This document shows, piece by piece, positions 1 to 5,253 of a stretch of DNA of 12,584 nt (position 1 is its first letter; each line of letters opens with the position of its first letter). The notes beneath the pieces were generated by a model. The model did not search any database, was not told the DNA's origin, and saw nothing but the letters and a program-made list of their open reading frames with translations. The stretch covers positions 1-12,584 of the forward strand of contig JAUYDP010000018.1 of assembly GCA_030691805.1 (NCBI GenBank). Direction: 5' to 3'. Position numbers and translations under genes: made by a program. Origin of the DNA: Dehalococcoidia bacterium (lineage in GTDB: Bacteria > Chloroflexota > Dehalococcoidia > JAUYDP01).

Positions 1-372
1 CCATGGACATTGATCTTCTAGGGAGAATCGAGGACAGCCTCGAAGTGATTGTCGCAGCCATGAAAGAGGCCTGCGGAATGGATGTCGAGGTGGACGGCAT
101 GTCTTACAACGAGGAGACGGTGACAGCCGCCAGGATTACGGAAGATGCCGATCGCCATCGACCCAACGGTCTTCGATCCTTCGTTCTTGAAGGACGGGAA
201 CAAAAAGGTTCAATGGCAGGGGTTCATTAGGAATGCCAAGCTTACCGACGCGCCGGGGGGCTTCGAGGATGTCGTCGCGGCCATAAAGGTGTTCCTCGAA
301 CCTCTCGTAGCCTCTCTTGTCGAGCGACGGGCGTTCCACAGCGTCTGGAACGCCCCAGGTCCGTGGCGATGA
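1..372 (+). pseudogene. Remnant of AbiEii/AbiGii-type nucleotidyltransferase toxin, partial and internally deleted
   Basis: Two pieces in different frames look like parts of one protein. The first runs from the left edge (open from base 3) and carries the nucleotidyltransferase-like motif DIDLLGR, followed by a helix and by AARITEDA near base 140. The second starts at ATG 145 and ends with TGA at 372; it contains VQWQGFIRNAKL and ends SVWNAPGPWR. From memory of the family, AbiEii proteins have an (R)DLDLLG motif near the N-terminus, a 'QW.aFlrk..L' stretch near the C-terminus and a terminal 'W.PGGPW'. Family members are usually about 250-300 aa; here roughly 120 aa remain and the middle is missing at about 140-150. 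I infer an internal deletion with a frame change. In intact systems this protein is the toxin of the AbiE abortive-infection/toxin-antitoxin pair; no AbiEi antitoxin is visible. The N-terminus lies outside the window or is lost. Confidence 0.62.
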
Positions 373-476
373 TCTGCCCGCTTTCATTCATTCTTTCAGG
401 CGCAAGTGGGCGAGGATACGGCAGAAACGACAAGACCCCGAGGGGATCAACCGCGGGGCACTACGTTAGATAAGTA

Positions 477-492
477 CCGCTGAAATCAGCGG
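477..492. repeat. Perfect 7-bp palindrome next to tRNA-like fragment
   Basis: CCGCTGA and TCAGCGG form a perfect inverted repeat separated by AA. It lies ten bases before the short tRNA-Asn-like sequence at 502. It could be a protein-binding site or part of a decayed element end; there is no T-run, so it is not a convincing intrinsic terminator. Confidence 0.45.
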
Positions 493-501
493 ATTGAATT
501 C

Positions 502-526
502 TGGCTCCTCAGGCAGGTGTCTAACC
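502..526 (-). repeat. Short diverged copy of the tRNA-Asn 3' end (att-like remnant)
   Basis: Bases 502-517 match the first 16 bases of the tRNA-Asn copies (the CCA end, discriminator, acceptor strand and edge of the T stem) with one mismatch. The next nine bases match at six positions. The rest of the tRNA is not recognisable. A tRNA 3'-end fragment of this size is what integrative elements leave at their far end, but a chance match cannot be excluded. Confidence 0.35.
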
Positions 527-1149
527 AGCCGTTATACACCTCTATTATTAACCCCTACACCAACGAGCCATTTGTCCCTGGCTTGGTGCTGCCGGACGCC
601 GTGCCACGCGCTGCCAGTTTCAGGTAATAACAGCAGATGGCGACCCCGAGGGGGCTCGGATCCCACTTGTAACATCGCTTGTAGAGGTATTGGCGGAAGG
701 GGCCACCTTGGTACCAGCGTGCCAACTACTCCGTGAGAGGACCTGATCGCCAGAGCGAATGCGGTCAAGAGGCATCTAGAGAACACCTTCCGCTGCTTGA
801 TACGGTGCCCCAATTGGATGAACGCAGGAACCGCCTTAACCCGGCCCAGCCAAGTCCAATGTTCTGGTAAATCGTCAGGCGCGCTGTCTGGCGACACCGA
901 TTTTATCGCCCACTGCCCCAGAGGTGCTCCGCTTGCTCGCTTACCCCGGCGGTCCACTAGCCGGACGCAACAAGACCATCTTGCAAGCCCGTGTCCTTAG
1001 GTGCCCAGGAATTCGGTTGGCTGGTAGCGACCTTTCTACGTCGCACTGTAGCCCTGCATGAGTCAGGCCAAGCTCAAGTATGACTTAAGTCGTTCAGTTT
1101 GGTGCAGCATAAAGGCATTTTGAAACGCTATGGTTTAATTTCCACAGGG

Positions 1150-1178
1150 TTGACGATTCAAGGGGCATATGCTATTAT
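1150..1178 (+). promoter_or_regulatory. sigma70-type promoter of vapBC-1, giving a leaderless mRNA
   Basis: TTGACG at 1150-1155 and TATTAT at 1173-1178 are separated by 17 bases. The expected start of transcription, six to seven bases after the -10 box, falls on or next to the ATG of vapB at 1185. No Shine-Dalgarno sequence precedes that ATG. VapBC complexes commonly repress their own promoter, so this site probably also holds the operator. Confidence 0.75.
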
Positions 1179-1184
1179 GCAGAT

Positions 1185-1427
1185 ATGAAACGCACCACAG
1201 TCGTGCTTCCCGACGACCTGGCCAAACTGCTCGAGCTTGAGGCCCGACGTAGCAATCGTTCGGCCGCCGAGATCGTCCGGGAGGCGCTAGCAAGTCACCT
1301 TCGAGGAGAGGGGACGCAACCGAAACGGCTGCCTTTTGCCGCGCTCGGACGAAGCGGCCGGCATGATACCGCGCGTGAAGCGGAGGCCATCCTGGAGCGG
1401 GAATGGGGCAATGCTGGCCGTCGTTGA
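1185..1427 (+). CDS. vapB: VapB-like antitoxin (ribbon-helix-helix)
   Basis: An 80-aa protein beginning MKRTTVVLPDDLAKLLELEA, typical of ribbon-helix-helix antitoxins: a short N-terminal beta strand (TTVVLP), then two helices (DLAKLLELEARRS and SAAEIVREALASHL). The C-terminal 40 residues, basic and flexible in appearance, would wrap the VapC toxin. The start is ATG at 1185, which coincides with the predicted transcription start, so the message is probably leaderless. The gene overlaps the downstream PIN-domain toxin by 17 bases (1411-1427), the usual coupled arrangement of antitoxin first, toxin second. The expected role is to neutralise VapC and, in complex with it, to repress the promoter at 1150-1178. 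The family assignment rests on the fold pattern and partner. Confidence 0.85.
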   Translation: MKRTTVVLPDDLAKLLELEARRSNRSAAEIVREALASHLRGEGTQPKRLPFAALGRSGRHDTAREAEAILEREWGNAGRR

Positions 1428-1821
1428 TACCGGGCCCCTCTATGCTGCCGTGGACGCCGATGATCAGGATCACGAGCGCTGCTTGCGGGCGCTCGAGGCC
1501 CCCGGGCTCCGACTCTTCATCCCGGCCATGGTCGTCGCTGAGGTAACCTACCTGGTGGGGAGCCGCCTTGGGCCTAAAGTGGAGGCTGCGTTCTTAGCCA
1601 GTCTTGCCGGGTTGGACGTCGAGGCGCCGACCGCGACCGATTGGCCTCGCATCGCAGAATTGGTCGAAGAGTATGCAGACTTCCCTCTTGGCGGAACTGA
1701 CGCCTCGGTGATCGCGTTGGCCGAGCGGCTGAGTACGGATGTGATAATGACCTTGGACCGACGTCACTTCGACGCCATTCGTCCGGCCCATTCGCGGGCT
1801 TGGCAGCTTCTGCCTGAGTGA
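1411..1821 (+). CDS. vapC: VapC-like PIN-domain ribonuclease toxin
   Basis: A 136-aa PIN-domain protein. It starts at ATG 1411, inside the end of vapB, giving MLAVVDTGPLYAAVDADD; an in-frame ATG further upstream (1336) would add residues encoded by the vapB gene in another frame and is rejected. The acidic metal-binding residues of PIN nucleases are all in place: D6 (VVDTGPLYA), E44 (MVVAEVTYL), D97 (GGTDASVIALA) and D116 (IMTLDRRHF). Length is normal for VapC. Known VapC toxins cleave RNA, often tRNAs or rRNA, and arrest translation when the antitoxin is degraded; the target here cannot be read from sequence. It is followed by 37 bases without features and then the first tRNA-Asn copy on the opposite strand. 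Confidence 0.9.
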   Translation: MLAVVDTGPLYAAVDADDQDHERCLRALEAPGLRLFIPAMVVAEVTYLVGSRLGPKVEAAFLASLAGLDVEAPTATDWPRIAELVEEYADFPLGGTDASVIALAERLSTDVIMTLDRRHFDAIRPAHSRAWQLLPE

Positions 1822-1858
1822 GAGGTTAGCTCACGTATTTCTTCCGATTGGAAAAACT

Positions 1859-1931
1859 TGGCTCCCCAGGCAGGACTCGAACCTACAACCTAGCGGTTAA
1901 CAGCCGCCCGCTCTACCGTTGAGCTGCCGGG
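1859..1931 (-). pseudogene. tRNA-Asn(GTT) copy 1, 5'-truncated
   Basis: These 73 bases are identical to the corresponding part of copy 2 (4287-4361), including the encoded CCA end, T arm, anticodon GTT and D arm. Identity stops at 1931: the last two 5' bases of the acceptor stem are replaced by the stop codon of the neighbouring vapC (TGA, 1932-1934). The acceptor stem therefore cannot fully pair. It also shares with copy 2 a C at position 8, where tRNAs almost always carry U. It is probably non-functional and marks a recombination boundary. Confidence 0.85.
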
Positions 1932-2330
1932 TCACGGCATACATTGAAAGCCTTGCTCGGCAAAGTGGGCGTCGAAGGCAAAAGCCTTTTCCATCCCCAG
2001 TCGACGCATCACGTCGAAGCTGACGCAGTCCACCAAGCTCAGGTTTCTGCGTCCCGCCGTGAGCAACGCAGCTACAGCGAGTTTGTGGAGAGATTCGTCC
2101 ACCCAATGCACTTCAAGGAGCGGCACGAATTGAGTCTGGAAGTCACGCACGGCTTGTAGCCCCAACCTTCTGCCCACGACAGCCATAGTTTCGACCAACA
2201 CGTAATTGGATGTGCAGGGCGTCTCTCCCAGTTCCTCCAGATTGCGCCAAACCTGCACGGCTGCCTGATGGTTATCGTCATCCGCGTCGAGGGATGCGTA
2301 AAAGGCGGAGGTATCAACAAAAACGGCCAC
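1932..2330 (-). CDS. vapC: VapC-like PIN-domain ribonuclease toxin (second module)
   Basis: A 132-aa PIN-domain protein starting with GTG at 2328-2330 (MAVFVDTSAFYASLDADD). The conserved acidic residues are D6, E47 (YVLVETMAVV), D101 (SLVDCVSFDVM) and D120 (AFAFDAHF). The start overlaps the stop codon of vapB by one base (TAGTG), so translation is coupled. It differs clearly from the VapC at 1411-1821, so the two modules are not a recent duplication of one another. The stop codon TGA directly abuts the truncated tRNA-Asn copy at 1931, as if a recombination event had trimmed the DNA right at the end of this gene. The function, RNA cleavage held in check by the antitoxin, is inferred from family knowledge. 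Confidence 0.9.
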   Translation of the reverse strand: MAVFVDTSAFYASLDADDDNHQAAVQVWRNLEELGETPCTSNYVLVETMAVVGRRLGLQAVRDFQTQFVPLLEVHWVDESLHKLAVAALLTAGRRNLSLVDCVSFDVMRRLGMEKAFAFDAHFAEQGFQCMP

Positions 2331-2566
2331 TACAGGTAGTCCTCAGCAAGGTACTTGTCGTGGTTTGCGGATACATCCGATAAGCCGGATCGGTAGCGCC
2401 CCATGATCGCGAGTGCCTTGCGCCACTTCTCCTTTCGATCACGCTCCTCGATGATCCGCTCGACGGACTCGCGGATCATCTGAGCCGTCGAGACACCTCG
2501 CTGCGCAGCGATCTCTTTCAGCGCCTTGGCCTGCTCTTCGGTCAGTTGTATCTGAGTACGAACCAA
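2330..2566 (-). CDS. vapB: VapB-like antitoxin (CopG/ribbon-helix-helix)
   Basis: A 78-aa protein, VRTQIQLTEEQAKALKEIAA at the N-terminus after the start residue, with the strand-helix-helix pattern of CopG/RHH antitoxins (TQIQL, then EEQAKALKEIAAQRG, then TAQMIRESVERIIEERDR). The C-terminal half (residues 45-78) is the likely toxin-binding tail. The start codon is TTG at 2564-2566, supported by a strong Shine-Dalgarno sequence AAGGGGG five bases upstream (- strand); no ATG or GTG fits better. It overlaps the vapC start by one base. Upstream (- strand) lies an AT-rich stretch with repeated TATCAT around 2605-2615 that could be a -10 box or operator, but I found no convincing -35 element. Confidence 0.82.
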   Translation of the reverse strand: MVRTQIQLTEEQAKALKEIAAQRGVSTAQMIRESVERIIEERDRKEKWRKALAIMGRYRSGLSDVSANHDKYLAEDYL

Positions 2567-2814
2567 GGCAACCCCCTTCTTACATCATGCGGACTTACCG
2601 GCGATGATATGATAACACACCGAGCCCGCGGTTTCCATTTTTCATCGGCTCTGACATCTGCGAAGACGACCTCAGGTACCAGGAGGTCTATGCGGCCGGC
2701 GTAGGCTTCCAAGAGCGAGGCTGCTCCAGTCCGGGTCTATCTCTTTGTGACGTGTCCACAGCCGAAACCATGTCGCGGCGAGCCGAGTCAGCAATAAGCT
2801 AAGCCATTTCGCCG

Positions 2815-3576
2815 CTATTTCAGGCGTGCCAGTGCCGATGCCGCTACTTTCCGTGCTAAACCTTCGTACTTGATCCTGATGGCGTCCGTCGGGTACCTCT
2901 CGCGGCACGAGAGAACACCCGCGTGACACGACCGGCTGACGGCGTCGGAAACTGCTGAACAAGCTTCGACTGTCCAACACAGGGTATCGAGATCGTATTC
3001 AAGCACAACGAATCGGCCTCCCATAAACGGCTCGTCCGGCCTTCTTAATGCGTCCACCCACAAACTCGGAACCACCGCCACCCGAGCCTCTTTATCCGGG
3101 TCGCCACGCCGCTGACCACGCAACCGGCATGCTGCCGAGGGGAAGATGTCCCATTGCACTCCACGCATCCCGTAGCAGTCCGCGAATGGCGACTCGTGAA
3201 CGTCGGCTAGAACCAGCACAGGCTCTCTGCCGCGGGCGTGCAGCCCATGAACATAGGCGGCCGCAGCCGTTCCCACGACCCGCAATACGATCTCACGAAC
3301 CGTTCGATGAGACATGTCCTTTGACGCCTCCCACTGGGCCATCTCCGTGTCCAGCTTCGCCGCCGTGCGGCGCGGGTCGCCCGTCTCCGCCATCGCGTCG
3401 AGCCACCTTTGCGCGAAATCGAAGCGGCAGCGGTCCTCTAGGAAATCGGCGAGCCCACCTGTAAGGCGTCCATCTACGCCCCCTAAAGCGCTGAGCGCTC
3501 TCCTCACAGTATTCCTGAACTCCTGGTAAATCGGCGTATAGCGCCGCGGCGTCTGTCCCTTGAGGATGCAATGCAC
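2815..3576 (-). CDS. Unrecognised protein, C-terminal part of a probably frameshifted gene
   Basis: A 253-aa frame that can start at GTG 3576 (MHCILKGQTPRRY) but reads as coding further upstream in the same frame (SEAGRQTLGRILAV before the GTG). It overlaps the preceding frame (3504-4199) by 73 bases. The simplest reading is a single gene of roughly 450 aa with a frame change near 3600-3640. No signal peptide or membrane segment is visible. Recognisable but unassigned features are a conserved-looking block VLVLADVHESPFADCYGM, a stretch VQWDIFPSAACRLRGQRRGD and several cysteines (near SCHAGVLSCRERY). I do not recognise the family and assign no function. It lies between vapBC and the second tRNA-Asn copy, in the same orientation as both. 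A genuine second gene translated by coupling is the alternative. Confidence 0.55.
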   Translation of the reverse strand: MHCILKGQTPRRYTPIYQEFRNTVRRALSALGGVDGRLTGGLADFLEDRCRFDFAQRWLDAMAETGDPRRTAAKLDTEMAQWEASKDMSHRTVREIVLRVVGTAAAAYVHGLHARGREPVLVLADVHESPFADCYGMRGVQWDIFPSAACRLRGQRRGDPDKEARVAVVPSLWVDALRRPDEPFMGGRFVVLEYDLDTLCWTVEACSAVSDAVSRSCHAGVLSCRERYPTDAIRIKYEGLARKVAASALARLK

Positions 3577-4199
3577 TGCAAGGATACGCCCGAGGGTCTG
3601 CCGACCTGCCTCACTGTTGCTAGTTCCAGTGCTCGCTGATACAGCGCAGTCGCTTGAACAACTATTTCCCCTATAGCCCCCTGAGTCAAAGCGCTGTACT
3701 CGGCCTCAAGCGCCGTTGCCGTGTGCCCTGATGGGCCGCGGCTCACCTCATCCAGCTCGTCGCGTACTGTTCGTGCCTCCAGAATTGCCTGCCAGTCTAC
3801 ATCCCGACCACTATAGTGAGAATTGGACACCGGGAGTCGAAGCGTGGAATATTGAATTCCGAGACGCTCTGCGATAGACAACAGCTTCTCAGAGGCTGCG
3901 CACATGCGAAGCGCTTTCGACAGGTAAGCACGCAAAACGCCGGGCGGACTACAGTGCACTTCTAAGGATTGGAGCTCCGCCAGGGAGCCGGTTGCCGGAA
4001 GCACGAGCGTCTCTTCGCTGACGCGGCTGGAGCGTGATAGTGCCGGGCAATCGCGGTCCAGGTGGAGCCGACCTCTTGGAGCACGGTACCCGCGTATGGA
4101 GGCACCGCCGAAACTCCCCAGAGGAAAATCAGCGAGAGTCAGTACCGGGTCCCGTTCTGCCTCGCTCCGCAGGGTCCGCAGATGTCGCACGGAATTCAT
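3504..4199 (-). CDS. Unrecognised protein, N-terminal part of a probably frameshifted gene
   Basis: A 231-aa frame from ATG 4197-4199 (MNSVRHLRTLRSEAERD). Its most distinctive feature is RGRLHLDRDCPALSRSSR, an H-x4-C pattern of the 'HxxxxCPAL' type seen in assorted small zinc-binding-like domains, then a longer helical region with SALTQGAIGEIVVQATALY. The last 40-odd residues (after ALELAT) are basic and look like out-of-frame translation, while the sister frame (2815-3576) reads on naturally, so a frameshift is likely near 3600-3640. Upstream of the ATG the same frame stays open and protein-like (LAEELRRRLYGVLVNDS) until a stop at 4272-4274, with no usable ATG/GTG/TTG start between; that stop is only 13 bases from the tRNA-Asn copy. 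The true 5' end may therefore have been cut off at the tRNA duplication border. Function unknown. Confidence 0.5.
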   Translation of the reverse strand: MNSVRHLRTLRSEAERDPVLTLADFPLGSFGGASIRGYRAPRGRLHLDRDCPALSRSSRVSEETLVLPATGSLAELQSLEVHCSPPGVLRAYLSKALRMCAASEKLLSIAERLGIQYSTLRLPVSNSHYSGRDVDWQAILEARTVRDELDEVSRGPSGHTATALEAEYSALTQGAIGEIVVQATALYQRALELATVRQVGRPSGVSLQCIASSRDRRRGAIRRFTRSSGIL

Positions 4200-4286
4200 G
4201 GAGTCATTGACCAGTACACCATATAGCCTGCGCCGCAGTTCCTCCGCGAGGGGTGACTCCGGCCGCGTCCCTCACCCGGATTAGTT

Positions 4287-4361
4287 TGGCTCCCCAGGCA
4301 GGACTCGAACCTACAACCTAGCGGTTAACAGCCGCCCGCTCTACCGTTGAGCTGCCGGGGA
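4287..4361 (-). tRNA. tRNA-Asn(GTT) copy 2, probably defective
   Basis: 75 bases including an encoded CCA end. The cloverleaf can be drawn: acceptor TCCCCGG/CTGGGGA with one G-U pair, anticodon stem GGCGG/CCGCT, loop CTGTTAA giving anticodon GTT. Compared with copy 3 it has two changes: G instead of A at acceptor position 6 and C instead of the near-universal U at position 8. The C8 suggests decay, because U8 pairs with A14 in the tertiary fold. It may still be transcribed. It lies 11 bases 3' of the tRNA-Gln pseudogene, in the same arrangement as the intact pair at 5074-5233. Confidence 0.75.
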
Positions 4362-4372
4362 GTGCTCTAAAT

Positions 4373-4436
4373 TGGCTGCCGAGCCAGGATTCGAACCTGG
4401 GTCAAAGGATCCAAAAAGTCCTCGGTGCCACCGCTA
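4373..4436 (-). pseudogene. Truncated tRNA-Gln with two-base insertion in the anticodon loop
   Basis: Matches the intact tRNA-Gln (5160-5233) from the CCA end through the T arm and anticodon arm into the D arm, then diverges after 4436, so the 5' acceptor strand and part of the D arm are missing. Two extra A residues on the + strand (two U in the RNA) enlarge the anticodon loop from seven to nine bases, and there are two further substitutions in the anticodon/D region. It cannot fold as a normal tRNA. Confidence 0.88.
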
Positions 4437-4481
4437 TTGGTTGTGGATAATCACATGGTCGCCTACGTTGTCACGTTGCGC

Positions 4482-4718
4482 CTAAGCCGCCACGTCAACG
4501 ATGAGCGCCTGTGCGTTCGTGTCTTCCTCCGGAACCGCCAAACCATGGGAGATAAGTCCCTCGATGTGCAGGGCGATGGCTTCCTTGGCCATAGAGATTG
4601 CTTCCTCGATAGTCTCCCCTTCGGTGACAATGCCTGGCAAGGAAGGTACTGTAACGGTGTAGCCTCCCTCTTCTAGGTCAGGGTGCAAGATTATCATGTA
4701 ACGGTATTCTTTGGTCAT
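4482..4718 (-). CDS. hicB: HicB-family antitoxin
   Basis: A 78-aa protein, MTKEYRYMIILHPDLEEGGY, with the HicB partial RNase H-like pattern: GGYTVTVPSLPGIVTEGETI (the 'S.PG...G.T.EEA' core), then the helix EEAISMAKEAIALHIEGL. The C-terminus is short and lacks an obvious RHH or helix-turn-helix domain, as in the small HicB forms. I chose ATG 4716-4718 over an upstream in-frame ATG at 4748 because it overlaps the hicA stop as ATGA and because the extra residues would be encoded inside hicA. The order toxin first, antitoxin second is usual for hicAB. It should bind and block HicA. It ends 45 bases before the tRNA-Gln pseudogene. Confidence 0.9.
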   Translation of the reverse strand: MTKEYRYMIILHPDLEEGGYTVTVPSLPGIVTEGETIEEAISMAKEAIALHIEGLISHGLAVPEEDTNAQALIVDVAA

Positions 4719-4945
4719 AACAGCCTCCCCAGATCCTCGACTGTCCATCCGGCCTGCTTCAAAACACTAGCCAGTGTCTTGAGCTTGATGATTTTGCCAG
4801 GGTGGTAGGCCACGGTCACCAAGCCTTCTTTTGCTGGATTCCATAGCTGAACGTGGCTTCCCCGTTGGCGGTCTATCACCCACCCGTCACGCTGGAGCGC
4901 GCGTAACAATTCTTGTGCTGTGATGCGCGGTAGCTTCGGACTCAT
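4715..4945 (-). CDS. hicA: HicA-family mRNA interferase toxin
   Basis: A 76-aa protein with the double-stranded-RNA-binding-like fold of HicA: PRITAQELLRALQRDGWVI at the N-terminus, then RQRGSHVQLWNP with the catalytic histidine H31 in the G-S-H motif, then VTVAYHPGKIIKLKTLASVL and a final helix QAGWTVEDLGRLL. Length is typical. The stop overlaps the hicB start by four bases (ATGA). HicA proteins cleave mRNA independently of the ribosome in the characterised cases; activity here is inferred. No clear promoter was found directly upstream; three bases before the ATG lies the stop codon of a short upstream reading-frame remnant, so transcription may come from further upstream, possibly from the tRNA-Asn side. 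Confidence 0.92.
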   Translation of the reverse strand: MSPKLPRITAQELLRALQRDGWVIDRQRGSHVQLWNPAKEGLVTVAYHPGKIIKLKTLASVLKQAGWTVEDLGRLL

Positions 4946-4948
4946 GTT

Positions 4949-5067
4949 TCAGGCTGTCTTTTCTGCTCCCTCCAGGAAGCGCTGCACCTGGTATCCGTTA
5001 CGCCAAAGCAAGCTGATGCGCCGCTCTTTGTGCTTGACAGATGGGAAAGATTCGGGGGCTCGAGGGT
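4949..5067 (-). pseudogene. Possible C-terminal gene remnant between tRNA-Asn and hicA
   Basis: On the - strand the frame ending in TGA at 4949-4951 reads KHKERRISLLWRNGYQVQRF followed by LEGAEKTA, a plausible protein C-terminus. It stays open up to the 3' end of the tRNA-Asn at 5074 and has no obvious start of its own. I do not recognise the family. It could be the tail of a gene cut when the tRNA-flanked insertion formed, or an accidental open frame. Confidence 0.3.
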
Positions 5068-5073
5068 TTAGTT

Positions 5074-5148
5074 TGGCTCCCCAGGCAGGACTCGAACCTA
5101 CAACCTAGCGGTTAACAGCCGCCCGCTCTACCGTTGAGCTACTGGGGA
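5074..5148 (-). tRNA. tRNA-Asn(GTT), intact copy
   Basis: 75 bases with encoded CCA. The acceptor stem TCCCCAG/CTGGGGA pairs without wobble, positions 8-9 are the standard U-A, the anticodon stem is GGCGG/CCGCT, the loop CTGTTAA gives anticodon GTT (Asn), and the T arm contains the normal TTCGAGT loop. Of the three copies it is the only one with no structural defect, so it is the likely functional gene. It lies 11 bases 3' of tRNA-Gln and probably shares its transcript. No promoter specific to the pair was found. Confidence 0.95.
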
Positions 5149-5159
5149 GCGTTCTAAAT

Positions 5160-5233
5160 TGGCTGCCGAGCCAGGATTCGAACCTGGGTCAAAGGATCCA
5201 AAGTCCTCTGTGCTACCGCTACACCACTCGGCA
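5160..5233 (-). tRNA. tRNA-Gln(TTG), intact copy
   Basis: 74 bases with encoded CCA. Acceptor TGCCGAG/CTCGGCA pairs perfectly, the anticodon stem is GAGGA/TCCTT and the loop CTTTGGA gives anticodon TTG (Gln). The T arm has TTCGAAT. It precedes tRNA-Asn on the same strand and follows the TIGR04076-type gene by 20 bases, so the three may be cotranscribed. Confidence 0.95.
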
Positions 5234-5253
5234 ACGGGTGGGTTATGTCAAGT

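Larger units (their letters stand above)
373..1149. other. Intergenic/decayed region without an intact gene
   Basis: This stretch holds no open frame that I can defend as a working gene. It contains a short perfect palindrome (477-492), a tRNA-Asn 3'-end-like fragment (502-526) and coding-like pieces in successive + frames: 535-627, 624-746 and 737-1000. The second reads with a natural amino-acid composition (ADGDPEGARIPLVTSLVEVL) and the third begins EDLIARANAVKRHLENTF, so these may be one gene broken by two frameshifts. I do not recognise the family. From about 1000 to 1149 stops are frequent in all frames and nothing is recognisable. Confidence 0.5.

Noticed and set aside
373..465. Tyrosine-recombinase fragment (frame reading FRRKWARIRQKRQ)
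   Set aside because: A short basic peptide with no catalytic R-H-R-Y arrangement; too little to support an integrase.
502..545. Complete tRNA gene on the - strand at the left end
   Set aside because: Only the 3' end resembles tRNA-Asn; no acceptor or anticodon pairing can be drawn for the remainder.
532..957. 141-aa open frame on the - strand
   Set aside because: Composition is irregular (many W, H, P, R), there is no Shine-Dalgarno sequence and no recognisable motif; the + strand reads better in pieces. I cannot support it as a gene.
2672..2980. 102-aa open frame on the - strand overlapping the unknown gene
   Set aside because: Overlaps the better supported frame 2815-3576 and has no coding signature.
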